Shown: positions 17,184 to 27,364, counted from the stretch's first letter. The stretch: DNA of 64,000 nt from Pseudomonas sp. KU26590 (GCF_026153515.1 NZ_CP110644.1:2757501-2821500), one strand, 5' to 3'. Program-made: numbers and translations. The notes: generated from the sequence alone by a model not told the origin.

Positions 17184-17875
17184 TTGTTGAAGGCTGACAG
17201 CACTTGCTGACGGCTGCCGTCGACGGCCTGATAGAACGCGTTGGACAGGTTGCTGTACCCCGGCTGATCCCATTCACCCTGGGCAGGCTGAACGACCACA
17301 AACGGCTTGTACCAGACCAGGCGGCTGTCTTTAGGGTCAACCAGCATGCCGATGCCCCCCACTTGTGGGGTCGGGACGCTGGTGGGAACCACGCTGTAGT
17401 AACTGCGGAACGCCCCTGTTGTCGTGTAAGAGATCAGCAGCACGCGATCAACGCCGTAACGGGTCTGCAGCTCACTGATGTTGCGCGCCAGGTAGCCTTC
17501 GCGCTTTTCCGTCTCCTTGAATTTGGTCAGGTCGATCAGGTCAGGTATGCGCTTGGCGTTAAGGCCTTTGGCTTTGAGGCTGGCGACCACCTCGTCAGGC
17601 AGGCTCTCCAGGTCGTGCAACTCCCACGCGCTGACCTGATCGCTCAATTTGCTGTTGATGCCTTTATTGATCGCCAGCTCCAGCAGACCCTGGTTGCCGA
17701 CCAGTGCCAGTTGCGGCGGCGGCAGCGGGCTCAATGCGACGCCTATGACCGGCTTCTTGTCATTCCAGAACTGTGCGTCGAGGTCGATGGGCTTCTGAAC
17801 GAAGCTGGAGCAGCCGGAGAGTGTGGTGAGCAGCAAAACCAGGGCGAGACAATGGCGGGTAGCGCGTAACAGCAT
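17180..17875 (-). CDS. Lipoprotein of unknown function (pair partner 2)
   Basis: This 231-residue protein has a lipoprotein signal ending in the lipobox LSGC (about residue 22) and a strong AAGGGA ribosome site before the ATG at 17875. The mature part contains an ELHDLESLPDEVVASLKAKG segment, then beta-rich sequence with VDRVLLISYTTTGAFRSYYS. Nothing identifies a catalytic function. It is the first gene of the pair and would be made just before the 304-residue lipoprotein, so the two probably act in the same envelope structure. Confidence 0.72.
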   Translation of the reverse strand: MLLRATRHCLALVLLLTTLSGCSSFVQKPIDLDAQFWNDKKPVIGVALSPLPPPQLALVGNQGLLELAINKGINSKLSDQVSAWELHDLESLPDEVVASLKAKGLNAKRIPDLIDLTKFKETEKREGYLARNISELQTRYGVDRVLLISYTTTGAFRSYYSVVPTSVPTPQVGGIGMLVDPKDSRLVWYKPFVVVQPAQGEWDQPGYSNLSNAFYQAVDGSRQQVLSAFNK

Positions 17876-18087
17876 GGGGCAAATCCCTTTGATTGTGAAT
17901 AAAGTGTGTCAAGACATGGCGGCGATGCCTTGATGGCATGATGCCATAAAACTGTTTACTGACGTCAATATATTTACGCATAAGTCCGCACTAACACGGC
18001 GTTGCGGTGTCGTGGAACCGCCCCGCGCATTACCTTGCCAGACGCCGTAGAATCTCGGCTCTGAAGAGCGGTCTTGAGGTTGCAGCG

Positions 18088-20457
18088 GTGGATTTACAGC
18101 AGGGCTTCGTCCTGACCCGGCATTGGCGCGACACGGACGCCGGCACCGAGGTGGAATTCTGGCTGGCCACCGATGAGGGGCCGCGCCAGGTGCGCCTGCC
18201 GTATCAGACCTCCGTGGCGTTTATTCCGGCGCAGCACCGCGAGCGCGCCGAGGCCGTGTTGCGCAACGAGCGCCATGTCGAGCTCAAACCACTGGAGCTG
18301 TGTGATTTCCGCCATCGCCCGGTACTCGGGCTTTACACGCGGCAGCATCGCCAGTTGATGAACCTGGAAAGCGATCTGCGCAAAGCCAGCGTCGACGTCT
18401 ACGAAGCCGATATCCGCCCGCCCGAGCGTTACCTGATGGAGCGTTTCATCACCGCGCCGGTGCAGTTCAGCGGTCGAGCTGATGGCAATGGCTTGTTGCT
18501 GGACGCGCAACTCAGACCTGATCCGGGTTACCGACCGACCCTCAAACTGGTCTCGCTGGACATCGAAACCACCGAGCGCGGTGAGCTGTATTGCATCGGC
18601 CTGCACGGCTGCGGCGAGCGTCAGGTGTACATGCTCGGCCCGGCCAATGGCGATGACGCCGAGGTGAATTTCAAGCTTGAGTACTGCGACACCCGCGTCG
18701 CGCTGCTGGAGAAACTCAACGAATGGATGGCCCGCCATGACCCGGACGGGATCATCGGCTGGAACGTCGTGCAGTTCGATCTGCGCGTGCTGCACGAGCA
18801 CTCGCGGCGCTTGAATGTGCCGCTGCGCCTGGGTCGCGGCGGGGAGGTGATGACCTGGCGCGAGCACGGCGCGCGCAACAATCACTTTTTCGCAGCGGCG
18901 GCCGGGCGGCTGATCATCGACGGCATCGAGGCGTTGCGTTCAGCGACCTGGAGCTTTCCTTCGTTCAGTCTGGAAAACGTATCGCAAACGCTGCTCGGCG
19001 AAGGCAAGGCCATCGACAATCCGTATCAGCGCATGGATGAAATCAACCGCATGTTCGCCGAGGACAAACCGGCGCTGGCGCGTTACAACCTCAAGGATTG
19101 CGAACTGGTTACGCAGATTTTTGCCAAGACCGAGCTGCTGACCTTCCTCCTCGAACGCGCCACGGTGACCGGCTTGCCGGTGGACCGCAACGGCGGCTCG
19201 GTGGCCGCGTTCGAGCATTTGTACATCCCGCTGATGCATCGCCAGGGCTTCGTCGCGCCGAACCTGGGCGAGCGCATGCCTGAAGCCAGCCCCGGCGGTT
19301 TCGTCATGGATTCCCGGCCCGGGCTGTACGAATCGGTGTTGGTGCTCGATTACAAGAGCCTGTATCCGTCGATCATCCGCACGTTTCTGATTGACCCCGT
19401 GGGCTTGATCGAAGGCCTCAAGCACCCCGACGACAGCGAGTCGGTGGAAGGCTTTCGCGGCGCGCGGTTTTCCCGGACGCGGCACTGTCTGCCGGCCATC
19501 GTCTCGCGTGTCGCCGAAGGGCGCGAAGTCGCCAAACGCGAGCGCAATGCGCCGCTGTCCCAGGCGCTGAAAATCATCATGAATGCGTTCTACGGCGTGC
19601 TCGGCTCCAGCGGTTGCCGCTTCTTCGACACGCGGCTGGCGTCGTCGATCACCCTGCGCGGGCACGAGATCATGCACCAGACCCGGCTGCTGATCGAAGC
19701 CCAGGGTTACGAAGTGATTTACGGCGATACCGACTCGACGTTTGTCTGGCTGAAAAAAGCCCACGCGCAAGACGATGCCGCCCAGATCGGCACCGCGCTG
19801 GTCAAGCAGGTCAACGACTGGTGGCGCGCTCATGTAGAAGAGGAATACGGGCTGAAGAGTGCGCTCGAACTGCAATTCGAAACCCACTTCAAACGTTTCC
19901 TGATGCCAACCATTCGCGGCGCCGAAGAGGGCAGCAAGAAGCGCTATGCGGGCTTGGTGACCCGCGCCAATGGCGAAGACGAAATGGTCTACAAGGGCCT
20001 TGAGGTGGTGCGCACCGACTGGTCACCGCTGGCCCGGACCTTTCAGCAGGAGCTGTACCTGCGGATTTTCCAGCGTCAGCCCTTTCAGGAATACATTCGC
20101 GAGTACGTGGGGCGAACCCTGGCCGGGGAGCTCGACGGCCAGCTCATCTATCGCAAGCGCCTGCGCCGGGCCCTCGACGATTACGAGCGCAACGTGCCGC
20201 CCCATGTGCGCGCCGCGCGGCTGGCCGATGAGTACAACCGCCAGCAGGGACGGCCGTTGCAGTACCAGAATGGTGGCTGGATCAGCTACGTGATCACGGT
20301 GGCCGGCCCCGAGCCGCTGGAAGTGCGTACGGCGGCCATCGATTACGGCCACTACATCAGCAAACAGCTGCAGCCGATTGCCGACGCGATCCTGCCGTTC
20401 GTGATCGCGCGGACCATCGATCTGAGTTCCCAGGACCAGTTCAGCTTCGATTTTTGA
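18088..20457 (+). CDS. polB: DNA polymerase II (family B)
   Basis: This 789-residue family-B polymerase matches the usual length (E. coli Pol II 783). The 3'-5' exonuclease domain holds Exo [13 protein letters not shown] (about residue 157) and Exo III-type YNLKDCELV (about 333). Polymerase motifs are [13 protein letters not shown] (about 421), KIIMNAFYG (about 493) and [10 protein letters not shown] (about 544), with both catalytic Asp pairs intact. I chose GTG 18088 ([13 protein letters not shown]) because GAGG lies at the right distance and the family starts there; the frame is open from 18007. Pol II is usually SOS-induced and restarts stalled forks; I could not find a clear LexA box upstream. 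Confidence 0.93.
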   Translation: MDLQQGFVLTRHWRDTDAGTEVEFWLATDEGPRQVRLPYQTSVAFIPAQHRERAEAVLRNERHVELKPLELCDFRHRPVLGLYTRQHRQLMNLESDLRKASVDVYEADIRPPERYLMERFITAPVQFSGRADGNGLLLDAQLRPDPGYRPTLKLVSLDIETTERGELYCIGLHGCGERQVYMLGPANGDDAEVNFKLEYCDTRVALLEKLNEWMARHDPDGIIGWNVVQFDLRVLHEHSRRLNVPLRLGRGGEVMTWREHGARNNHFFAAAAGRLIIDGIEALRSATWSFPSFSLENVSQTLLGEGKAIDNPYQRMDEINRMFAEDKPALARYNLKDCELVTQIFAKTELLTFLLERATVTGLPVDRNGGSVAAFEHLYIPLMHRQGFVAPNLGERMPEASPGGFVMDSRPGLYESVLVLDYKSLYPSIIRTFLIDPVGLIEGLKHPDDSESVEGFRGARFSRTRHCLPAIVSRVAEGREVAKRERNAPLSQALKIIMNAFYGVLGSSGCRFFDTRLASSITLRGHEIMHQTRLLIEAQGYEVIYGDTDSTFVWLKKAHAQDDAAQIGTALVKQVNDWWRAHVEEEYGLKSALELQFETHFKRFLMPTIRGAEEGSKKRYAGLVTRANGEDEMVYKGLEVVRTDWSPLARTFQQELYLRIFQRQPFQEYIREYVGRTLAGELDGQLIYRKRLRRALDDYERNVPPHVRAARLADEYNRQQGRPLQYQNGGWISYVITVAGPEPLEVRTAAIDYGHYISKQLQPIADAILPFVIARTIDLSSQDQFSFDF

Positions 20458-20466
20458 CCCGCGTTC

Positions 20467-21366
20467 TCACGCCAGCGGATTGATCCGCAACGCGTCCAGC
20501 ACCACGCGAAACGCCGCCGTGTGCTGGCGCCGGCTGGGGTAGTACAGGTGATAGCCCTCGAACGGTTCGCACCAATCGGCGAGCACTTCCACCAGTTCGC
20601 CCTGCTCGATAGGCCCGGCCACCAGGCCCTCGGGAAGCTGCGCCAGACCGATGCCGTCCAGGCAACCCTGCAGAATCTGAAATACGCTGTTCATGATCAA
20701 CGGGCCGTCGACGCGCACGCGGATATCACGGCCGTCTTTGGCGTACTCCCATTGATACAGCGCGCCGTGGGTCGGCAGGCGCAGATTGATGCAGCGATGG
20801 CGGGGCAGGTCTTCCGGCACCTGCGGCGTGGAATGCCGCGCCAGGTAGTCGGGGGACGCCACGGTCATCAGCCGCAACGGCGGGGCGATCGGCGCGGCGA
20901 TCATGTCCGCCGCGAGGGTGTCACCCAGGCGCACGCCGGCATCGATGCGCTGGGCAACGATGTCGGTCAAACCATAATCGGTGACCAGTTCGATGGTCAT
21001 GTCAGGGTATTGGTCGAGCAACGGTTTGAGTCGCGGCCAGAGCACGTATCGCGCGGCGAACTCGTCAGCGGTGATGCGGACCGTGCCGGAAGGGCGGCCG
21101 CTGTGGTCGATGGCGGCGTTGACCTGTTCCTCGATGCCGTCGAGCAGCGGCGCCAGTCCCTTGAATAACTGCTCGCCGGCCTCGGTGCGGGTCACGCTGC
21201 GGGTTGTGCGGGTGAGCAGGCGAACGCCGAGACGCTCCTCAAGCAGGCGCATGGTCTGGCCGACGGCGGAGGGTGAGATGCCCAGCGCGGTGGCGGCGCG
21301 GGTAAAATTGCCTTCGCGGCCTACGGCGACGAATACGGCCAGGTCATCCAGTTTGTAATCCGCCAT
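20467..21366 (-). CDS. LysR-family regulator, likely of the divergent cupin gene
   Basis: This 299-residue regulator begins MADYKLDDLAVFVAVGREGN with an AAGGAG site at proper distance from the ATG at 21366. The helix-turn-helix (AATALGISPSAVGQTMRLLEERLG) is at about residues 24-50. The effector domain has the RITADEFAARYVLWPRL start typical of the group that controls small oxidoreductase or cupin genes. It ends nine bases from the polB stop in convergent orientation. The cupin gene starts 94 bp away on the other strand, which suggests direct control; this is inference. Confidence 0.9.
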   Translation of the reverse strand: MADYKLDDLAVFVAVGREGNFTRAATALGISPSAVGQTMRLLEERLGVRLLTRTTRSVTRTEAGEQLFKGLAPLLDGIEEQVNAAIDHSGRPSGTVRITADEFAARYVLWPRLKPLLDQYPDMTIELVTDYGLTDIVAQRIDAGVRLGDTLAADMIAAPIAPPLRLMTVASPDYLARHSTPQVPEDLPRHRCINLRLPTHGALYQWEYAKDGRDIRVRVDGPLIMNSVFQILQGCLDGIGLAQLPEGLVAGPIEQGELVEVLADWCEPFEGYHLYYPSRRQHTAAFRVVLDALRINPLA

Positions 21367-21460
21367 TGCGAAGCGCTCCTTCATTTTGATCGAAGCATTC
21401 TACGGATACTGTCGGCAATGCGCCCTTGTTACGCTGCCTGCACATTTTCTGGAGGTCGCT

Positions 21461-21904
21461 ATGAGCTCAACTGATTTATCTGCTGAAGACATGCAAATCC
21501 ACCGCGCCGGCTCGGCCAAGGCCATCAAGGGCCCGGCAGACTGGTTCACGGGTGACGTCAGAATCGACCGGATTTTCAACGCACCGGCGCCGGCGCGGGT
21601 CGGCCTGGCTATCGTGAATTTCCAGCCCGGCGCGCGCACCAACTGGCACACCCACCCGCTGGGGCAGATTTTGCTGGTCACCGATGGCGTCGGCTGGACC
21701 CAATGCGACGGCGGGCCGAAAACCGAAATCCGCCCGGGCGATCTGATCTGGTGCAACTGCGGCCGCCGTCACTGGCACGGCGCAACCGACACCACCGCCC
21801 TGCAACACGTCGCGGTCAATGAAGCACTGGATGGCAAGCCGGTTGATTGGCTGGAGCCGGTGACCGAGCAGACCTACCTGGCCGGGCCGGTGAAAAAAGA
21901 CTGA
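21461..21904 (+). CDS. Small cupin-domain protein
   Basis: This 147-residue single-cupin protein has metal-site motif 1 in TNWHTHPLGQILLVTDGVG (two His, Gln, about residues 67-75) and motif 2 in PGDLIWCNCGRRHWHGATD (His near 112). The ribosome site GGAGG lies immediately upstream of the ATG at 21461. Proteins of this type (carboxymuconolactone decarboxylase-linked or YhhW-like cupins) bind a divalent metal; some manganese cupins of this size are hydroxynitrile lyases. No partner enzyme is adjacent. It is divergent from the LysR gene at 21366, its probable regulator. Confidence 0.85.
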   Translation: MSSTDLSAEDMQIHRAGSAKAIKGPADWFTGDVRIDRIFNAPAPARVGLAIVNFQPGARTNWHTHPLGQILLVTDGVGWTQCDGGPKTEIRPGDLIWCNCGRRHWHGATDTTALQHVAVNEALDGKPVDWLEPVTEQTYLAGPVKKD

Positions 21905-21961
21905 GGGGTTGGTGCCGGACGGGTTGTGTCGGTGGACACTTCGTAACTGAACCATTGCATT

Positions 21962-21983
21962 CGCGGGCAAGCGCGCTCCTACA
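21962..21983 (-). repeat. Single REP copy
   Basis: cgcgggcaagcgcgctccta is one arm of the same family as the pairs at 7238 and 25208; no inverted partner is close by. Confidence 0.7.
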
Positions 21984-22068
21984 GGGCCCGCGGTCTGAGG
22001 ACAGATCCGCGTATTCCACCGATGTCACTCTGCAGGAGGCGTGACGCACCGTTGCGTCACGCTGCGCC

Positions 22069-22938
22069 TCACTCCTTCACGTCCATGAAATCCTTGGCCC
22101 AGGCCACGTAATTTTCCGGGAACGTGTAGGTGTGCGTCAGTTCGGTGGCGCTGTGGTTCGAGGTGCTGTGGGTGACCTGACGTTGGGCGCGAAGGCTGTC
22201 GTAGGTGGCCTTGATCGCGGCGAAGTACGCCGCGTGGCCTGCGACCACCACCCGCACGCCCAGATCGGCCAGGCGCTGACGGTCATTGAGTTCAGGGTTG
22301 CCGTAGGTCACCAGCATCAGCGGCACGCTGAGCTTTTCCGAAATCTGCTCCAGGTGCTCGAAGTCCTTGATCCCGACGATGCAGATGCCGTCGGCACCGG
22401 CCTTTTCGTAGGCCAGGGTGCGTTCGATAATGTCCTGGACGGGCAGCACGCCGGCGTTGGTCCGGGCGACGATCGTCAGTTCCGGGTCGACCCGGGCTTC
22501 AAGTGCCGCCTTGACCTTGCCGATGCCTTCTTCGATGGACACCAAATCCGTGGATTTGCGCCCGAATTGCGCGGGCAGCAAAGTGTCTTCGATTGTCAGC
22601 GCCGCCACACCGGCGCGCTCCAGTTCTTCCACGGTGCGCATGACGTTCAAGGCGTTGCCGTAGCCATGGTCGGCGTCGGCAATGAACGGCAGCTGCGCGA
22701 CACGACCGATCCGGGTCGCCTGCTCGACGAATTCGCTCAGGGTAATCAACGCAAAATCCGGTGCTGCCAGCACCTGCAGCGACGCCACCGACCCGCCCAG
22801 AATACCAACCTCAAAACCCAGATCGGCCGCAATGCGCGCCGACATGGGATCGAACACTGAAGCTGTCTCGACGCAGTGCTGCGAAGCCAGCTGCTCACGG
22901 AATTTGCGACGCAAAGCGGAGTGGGAAATTCTGGACAT
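22069..22938 (-). CDS. Oxaloacetate decarboxylase (ICL/PEP mutase superfamily, PA4872 type)
   Basis: This 289-residue TIM-barrel enzyme follows the P. aeruginosa PA4872 protein nearly throughout as I recall it: [56 protein letters not shown] (Mg-binding Asp pair), [23 protein letters not shown] and [10 protein letters not shown]4872 was characterised as a Mg-dependent oxaloacetate decarboxylase forming pyruvate and CO2 in the cytoplasm. The ATG at 22938 has an AGGAAG site. It is a single gene, flanked by REP-rich DNA on the 5' side. Confidence 0.92.
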   Translation of the reverse strand: MSRISHSALRRKFREQLASQHCVETASVFDPMSARIAADLGFEVGILGGSVASLQVLAAPDFALITLSEFVEQATRIGRVAQLPFIADADHGYGNALNVMRTVEELERAGVAALTIEDTLLPAQFGRKSTDLVSIEEGIGKVKAALEARVDPELTIVARTNAGVLPVQDIIERTLAYEKAGADGICIVGIKDFEHLEQISEKLSVPLMLVTYGNPELNDRQRLADLGVRVVVAGHAAYFAAIKATYDSLRAQRQVTHSTSNHSATELTHTYTFPENYVAWAKDFMDVKE

Positions 22939-23140
22939 AGGGCTTCCTGATTCAGGCCGTCATCGAAATGCCAGCAATGCTACCGCAAATTCAGGCTGAA
23001 ACGTCTCACCTCGACGAGCGACGTGCATTGATGTGGGTTTGTGGCGGCGCAGGGCTGACCTCCGCAGCACTTGGCAGGACCGCTTCAGCAGGGAAGGCGG
23101 CAGCAACACACCGCAGAATTAAGGGTGACTTCACCGGCCT

Positions 23141-23382
23141 CTTCCCGGCTGAAGCCGGTCCCACTTAAACACCACGCGCGCCGAGTGCCGATCGTTCCCA
23201 CGCTCTGCGCGGTAACGCCGCCCCGGACGCTCCGCGTCCTGCAGAAGACGCGCATTCATGTTGGGCAGGTGACGCGGAGCGTCGCAGGATGCATCCCCAC
23301 GCGGAGCGAGGGGACGATCGTAACGGGAACACCGCGCCCAGTAGGACCCGCGCTCTTAGTGGGACCGGCTTCAGCCGGGAAG
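23141..23382. repeat. Split REPIN with inserted dispersed repeat
   Basis: A left REP arm (23141-23164) and a right arm (23359-23382) of the array family are about 195 bp apart instead of the usual 20-40 bp. The insert carries an imperfect inverted form of the cgatcgttcccacgctc repeat (about 23190-23330). The element lies between the oxaloacetate decarboxylase gene and the sugar operon promoter. Confidence 0.7.
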
Positions 23383-23425
23383 TCGCAGGACCTCCCGCCG
23401 CGAACCCCAAACTGTAAATACCGAA

Positions 23426-23473
23426 GCAAGCGCTTGCGTGAATCGATTCAGCTGTTCTAGGATTCAGCTGTTC
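23426..23473 (+). promoter_or_regulatory. Candidate LacI-family operator cluster of the sugar operon
   Basis: Two adjacent perfect 12-bp palindromes, GCAAGCGCTTGC (23426-23437) and TGAATCGATTCA (23439-23450), are followed by a 13-bp direct repeat GATTCAGCTGTTC (23445-23457 and 23461-23473). Palindromes with a central CG are typical LacI-family operators, and a LacI-type gene is the fourth gene of the operon. Assignment to that protein is inference. Confidence 0.65.
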
Positions 23474-23555
23474 CGAAATATTTCAAGGCAATACCCGAGC
23501 GCCACCCGCAAAAGAGGTGGCCCAGGCATAAAAACAAGAAACCTCGGAGATTCAC

Positions 23556-23633
23556 ATGATCAGCTCGTCTGCTCGATTGCCGCGTGTGCTGTCCGCGCTT
23601 GTCCTTTCTGATTCATCGGCTGCTCGGTCATGA
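23556..23633 (+). CDS. Putative 25-codon leader ORF coupled to the ABC ATPase gene
   Basis: An ATG at 23556 follows a CTCGGAG ribosome site and opens a 25-residue frame ([20 protein letters not shown], then SAARS) whose TGA overlaps the ATPase ATG at 23630 as ATGA. The ATPase gene itself has no convincing ribosome site, so coupled translation from the leader is plausible. The end of the leader DNA repeats the start of the ATPase gene (gtcctttctgattc at 23601, gtcctctccgattc at 23642), suggesting a small duplication. Whether the peptide is made is unknown. Confidence 0.45.
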   Translation: MISSSARLPRVLSALVLSDSSAARS

Positions 23634-25180
23634 GTGCTGCCGTCCTCTCCGATTCTCCCCAGCCCGTGCTGGAAATGACCGCCATTTCCAAGACCTTCAA
23701 CGGCCTGCGCGTGCTGAAAAATGTGGCCCTCAAGGTGTACGCCGGTGAAGTTCATGCCCTGATGGGCGAGAACGGCGCGGGCAAGTCGACGCTGATGAAG
23801 ATTCTGTCCGGTGCCTATCAGGCCGATGCCGGTGGCGAGATCCGCATCGACGGACAGACCCTGAACGCGTTCGACCCGTTGTCTGCCAAAGCGCGCGGCA
23901 TCGCGGTGATCTATCAGGAACTGAGCCTCTGCCCCAACCTCAGCGTCGCCGAGAATATTTATCTGGGCCGCGAATTGCGCCGTGGCTGGAGCATCGACCG
24001 CAAGGCGATGGAAGCCGGTTGCGTTGACGTGCTGGTGCGACTGGGCGCCGATTTCAAACCCTCAACCAAGGTCAGCGTGCTGTCCATTGCCGAGCGGCAA
24101 CTGGTGGAGATTGCGCGGGCGCTGCACGCCAACGCGAAAATCCTGGTGATGGACGAGCCGACCACGCCGCTGTCGTCCCGGGAAACCGATCGCCTGTTTG
24201 CGCTGATCAAACAGCTGCGTGACCAGGGCCTGGCGATCATCTACATCAGCCATCGCATGGCCGAAATCTACGAGTTGTCGGACCGAGTTTCGGTGCTGCG
24301 CGACGGCGAGTACGTCGGCATGCTGGAGCGCGATGCGCTGTCGGCCGAGGCGCTGGTGAAGATGATGGTCGGCCGCGACCTGTCCGGTTTCTACAAGAAA
24401 GAACACGCCGCCTACGACCCCGGCGCGGTGGTCATGCGCGTGCGCGACATGGCCGACGGCAAGCGCGTCAAGCCGTGCAGCTTCGATCTGCACGCCGGCG
24501 AAGTGCTGGGCATCGCCGGGCTGGTCGGGGCAGGGCGCACGGAACTGGCGCGGCTGATTTTCGCTGCCGACCCACGCACCTCCGGCACCCTCGAAGTGGC
24601 CGGCAATGCGATCACTGATCTGCGCAACCCCACCGACGCCATCCGCGCGGGGGTGGTTTACCTGACCGAAGATCGCAAGGCCCAGGGCCTGTTTCTGGAC
24701 ATGAGCGTGCGCGACAACATCAACGTCTGCGCCTGCGTGCCCGACGCCCACACCGGCGGCGTGCTGGATCGCGGCCGTGGCGCGAAACGGGCGATCGAGG
24801 CGATTCGTTCGCTGTCGATTCGCGTGGCGTCGGGCAAGGTCAATGTCGGCGCGCTGTCCGGCGGCAATCAACAGAAGGTCCTGCTGGCGCGGCTGCTGGA
24901 GGTCAAGCCCCACGTGCTGATCCTTGATGAGCCGACGCGCGGTGTGGACATCGGCTCGAAGTCCGAGATCTATCGAATCATCAACGAACTGGCCAAGGCC
25001 GGCGTCGGCATTGTGGTGATCTCCAGCGAGCTGCCGGAAATCATCGGCACCTGCGACCGCGTGCTGATCATGCGCGAAGGTGAGCTGGTGGCCGAAGTCG
25101 GCGGCGCGTCGGGGCAAGAGATCTCCCAGGAGCGGATCATCGATCTGGCAACGGGGAGTGCACAGGTGGCCCATGTCTAG
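23630..25180 (+). CDS. Sugar ABC transporter ATP-binding protein (RbsA type)
   Basis: This 516-residue protein carries two ABC domains, as in RbsA/XylG/AraG. Domain 1 has Walker [10 protein letters not shown] (about residue 45), Walker [12 protein letters not shown] and a degenerate signature LSIAERQL. Domain 2 has a changed Walker A ([10 protein letters not shown]), a good signature LSGGNQQK and Walker [13 protein letters not shown]. This asymmetry is normal for the class. It should energise import through the permease encoded next. The start overlaps the leader ORF stop. It is separated from the permease gene by an intra-operon REP pair. The sugar is not determined by the sequence; the operon's kinase hints at a pentulose precursor. 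Confidence 0.92.
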   Translation: MSAAVLSDSPQPVLEMTAISKTFNGLRVLKNVALKVYAGEVHALMGENGAGKSTLMKILSGAYQADAGGEIRIDGQTLNAFDPLSAKARGIAVIYQELSLCPNLSVAENIYLGRELRRGWSIDRKAMEAGCVDVLVRLGADFKPSTKVSVLSIAERQLVEIARALHANAKILVMDEPTTPLSSRETDRLFALIKQLRDQGLAIIYISHRMAEIYELSDRVSVLRDGEYVGMLERDALSAEALVKMMVGRDLSGFYKKEHAAYDPGAVVMRVRDMADGKRVKPCSFDLHAGEVLGIAGLVGAGRTELARLIFAADPRTSGTLEVAGNAITDLRNPTDAIRAGVVYLTEDRKAQGLFLDMSVRDNINVCACVPDAHTGGVLDRGRGAKRAIEAIRSLSIRVASGKVNVGALSGGNQQKVLLARLLEVKPHVLILDEPTRGVDIGSKSEIYRIINELAKAGVGIVVISSELPEIIGTCDRVLIMREGELVAEVGGASGQEISQERIIDLATGSAQVAHV

Positions 25181-25207
25181 ACCCACCTCTCAGGCGCGAC
25201 ACTTAAC

Positions 25208-25298
25208 GTGCAGGAGCGCGCTTGCCCGCGAACGCGTTGTATCAGTCAGCGCATTTGCCACTGACAGATCCCGTTCGCGGGCAAGCGCGCTCCTACAC
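25208..25298. repeat. REP inverted pair inside the sugar operon
   Basis: Near-perfect 27-bp arms (25208-25234 and 25272-25298) lie between the ATPase and permease genes. Such a stem can stabilise upstream mRNA or attenuate transcription, so it may change the ratio of ATPase to permease and binding protein. Confidence 0.85.
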
Positions 25299-25339
25299 GG
25301 ATCGCAATCTTCCGATAACAATAAAAAGGAACCCAGGCC

Positions 25340-26332
25340 ATGAGTCTGCCCCTGGAAAACTCGCCCACCGTTGCCGCCATCAGCAAGCGTGAACGGGTGC
25401 GCGAACTGATGCGTACCGTTGGCATGCTGCCGGTGCTGATTCTGTTGCTGATCGGCTTCTCGCTGATGACCGACACCTTTATGAGCTGGCAGAACCTGTC
25501 GATCATTACCCAGCAAGCCTCGGTCAACGTGGTGTTGGCGGCGGGCATGACCTTCGTGATTCTGACCGCCGGCATCGACCTTTCGGTGGGCGCGATTCTC
25601 GCGGCTTCGGCTGTGGTTGCCCTGCAAGCCTCTATGTCGCCGCAGTTCGGCATGCTCGGCATCGCCGCCGGTGTCGGCTTCGGCCTGCTGCTGGGTCTGG
25701 TCAACGGTGGCCTCATCGCATTTATGCGTCTGCCGCCGTTCATCGTCACCCTCGGTGCGCTCACCGCCATGCGCGGCCTGGCGCGTTTGCTGGCCGACGA
25801 CAAAACCGTCTTCAACCCCGACCTGCCTTTCGCCTTCATCGGTAACGATTCAGTCCTCGGCGTGCCGTGGCTGGTGATCATCGCCGTGGCGGTCATCGCA
25901 GTGTCGTGGTTCATCCTGCGCCGCACGGTGATGGGCGTGCAGATCTATTCGGTGGGCGGCAATCCCGAAGCCGCGCGCCTGTCCGGGATCAAGGTGTGGA
26001 AGGTGTTGCTGTTCGTCTACGCGGTCTCCGGTGCGCTGGCCGGGCTCGGCGCGGTGATGAGCGCCTCGCGCCTGTTCGCCGCCAACGGCCTGCAACTGGG
26101 CCAGTCCTACGAGCTGGACGCCATCGCGGCGGTGATCCTCGGCGGCACCAGCTTCACCGGCGGCGTCGGCACCATCGGCGGCACCCTGATCGGCGCGCTG
26201 ATCATCGCGGTGTTGACCAACGGCCTGGTACTGCTGGGCGTTTCCGATATTTGGCAATACATCATCAAAGGCATCGTGATCATCGGTGCGGTGGCGCTGG
26301 ATCGTTATCGCCAGTCCGGTGCACGAACCTGA
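25340..26332 (+). CDS. Sugar ABC transporter permease (RbsC type)
   Basis: This 330-residue polytopic protein has eight to ten hydrophobic helices. It carries the family landmarks AGMTFVILTAGIDLSVGAILA (about residues 68-88), LGALTAMRGLARLL and LDAIAAVILGGTSFTGGVGTIGGTLIGAL (about residues 255-285, the ATPase-contact loop). An AAAAAGGA ribosome site precedes the ATG. It forms the inner-membrane channel together with the RbsA-type ATPase. The REP pair upstream sets it apart from the ATPase gene. Confidence 0.93.
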   Translation: MSLPLENSPTVAAISKRERVRELMRTVGMLPVLILLLIGFSLMTDTFMSWQNLSIITQQASVNVVLAAGMTFVILTAGIDLSVGAILAASAVVALQASMSPQFGMLGIAAGVGFGLLLGLVNGGLIAFMRLPPFIVTLGALTAMRGLARLLADDKTVFNPDLPFAFIGNDSVLGVPWLVIIAVAVIAVSWFILRRTVMGVQIYSVGGNPEAARLSGIKVWKVLLFVYAVSGALAGLGAVMSASRLFAANGLQLGQSYELDAIAAVILGGTSFTGGVGTIGGTLIGALIIAVLTNGLVLLGVSDIWQYIIKGIVIIGAVALDRYRQSGART

Positions 26333-26396
26333 TCCAACGCTGTATGGCTGCATGCGTTTCAACGAAGAATCCAACAATAATCACAAGAGAGAACCC

Positions 26397-27338
26397 ATGA
26401 ACTTCAAACGCAAATTCCCCGCTGTCATGTCCCTGTGCCTGGCCGCTTTGCTGTCCCAGGGCGTTGAAGCCCGCGAGCTGAAATCCGTCGGCATCACCCT
26501 GGGTTCCCTGGGCAACCCGTATTTCGTCACCCTGGCCGACGGCGCCAAGGCCAAGGCCATGGAGCTCAACCCCAATGTCAAAGTGACCTCTGTCTCCGCC
26601 GATTACGACCTGAGCAAGCAGTTCTCGCAGATCGACAACTTCATCGCCTCGGGCGTCGACCTGATCCTGATCAACGCCGTGGACCCGAAGGCCATTGCTT
26701 CGGCGGTCAAGAAGGCCCAGGCCGCCGGCATCAAGGTCGTCGCCGTGGACGTGAGCGCCGCCGGTGTCGACGCCACCGTTCAGACCGACAACGTGGAAGC
26801 GGGCAAGCTGGCCTGCCAGTTCATCGTCGACAAGCTGTCGGGCAAGGGCAACGTGATCATCCAGAACGGCCCGCAAGTCACCGCTGTGACCGACCGCGTC
26901 GCCGGTTGCAAATCGGCCTTCGCCGCCGCGCCGGACATCAAGATTCTGTCCGAAGATCAGGACGCCAAAGGCTCACGCGAAGGCGGCCTGAATGCGATGC
27001 AGGGTTACCTGACCCGCTTCCCGAAAATCGACGGCCTGTTCGCGATCAACGACCCTCAAGCCATCGGCAGTGACCTGGCCGCCAAGCAGCTGAAACGCAG
27101 CGGCATCGTCATCACCTCGGTGGACGGTGCGCCGGACATCGAGCAGGCCCTCAAGGCCGATACCTCGATTCAGGCCTCGGCCAGTCAGGACCCGTGGGCC
27201 ATGGCGCAGCAGGCGGTGGTCATCGGCAACGACCTGCTCAACGACAAGAAGCCGGCTGAAGCGGTGACCCAGCTCACGCCGAAACTGATCACCCGCGACA
27301 ACATCGGTTCCTACAGCGGCTGGTCCAGCAAGCACTGA
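26397..27338 (+). CDS. Periplasmic sugar-binding protein (RbsB type)
   Basis: This 313-residue binding protein has a signal peptide (about residues 1-24, ending VEA-R) and a type I periplasmic fold: GITLGSLGNPYFVTLADGAK at the start of domain 1, LILINAVDPKAIASAVKKA, VAVDVSAAGVDATVQTDN, and the ligand-side FAINDPQAIGSDLAAKQLK of domain 2. The start ATG at 26397 follows AGAGAGA; the frame is open far upstream without a signal peptide. In many ribose operons the binding protein gene comes first; here it is third, after ATPase and permease. Ligand unknown: pentose or pentitol is the best guess because of the xylulokinase. Confidence 0.92.
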   Translation: MNFKRKFPAVMSLCLAALLSQGVEARELKSVGITLGSLGNPYFVTLADGAKAKAMELNPNVKVTSVSADYDLSKQFSQIDNFIASGVDLILINAVDPKAIASAVKKAQAAGIKVVAVDVSAAGVDATVQTDNVEAGKLACQFIVDKLSGKGNVIIQNGPQVTAVTDRVAGCKSAFAAAPDIKILSEDQDAKGSREGGLNAMQGYLTRFPKIDGLFAINDPQAIGSDLAAKQLKRSGIVITSVDGAPDIEQALKADTSIQASASQDPWAMAQQAVVIGNDLLNDKKPAEAVTQLTPKLITRDNIGSYSGWSSKH

Positions 27339-27364
27339 GACGCAGGCCTGAAGGAGTCGGCGCA

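Noticed and set aside
17876..18087. LexA (SOS) box before polB
   Set aside because: The gap has an AT-rich segment with CTG-containing words, but none fits CTG-N10-CAG with the usual alternating A/T centre.
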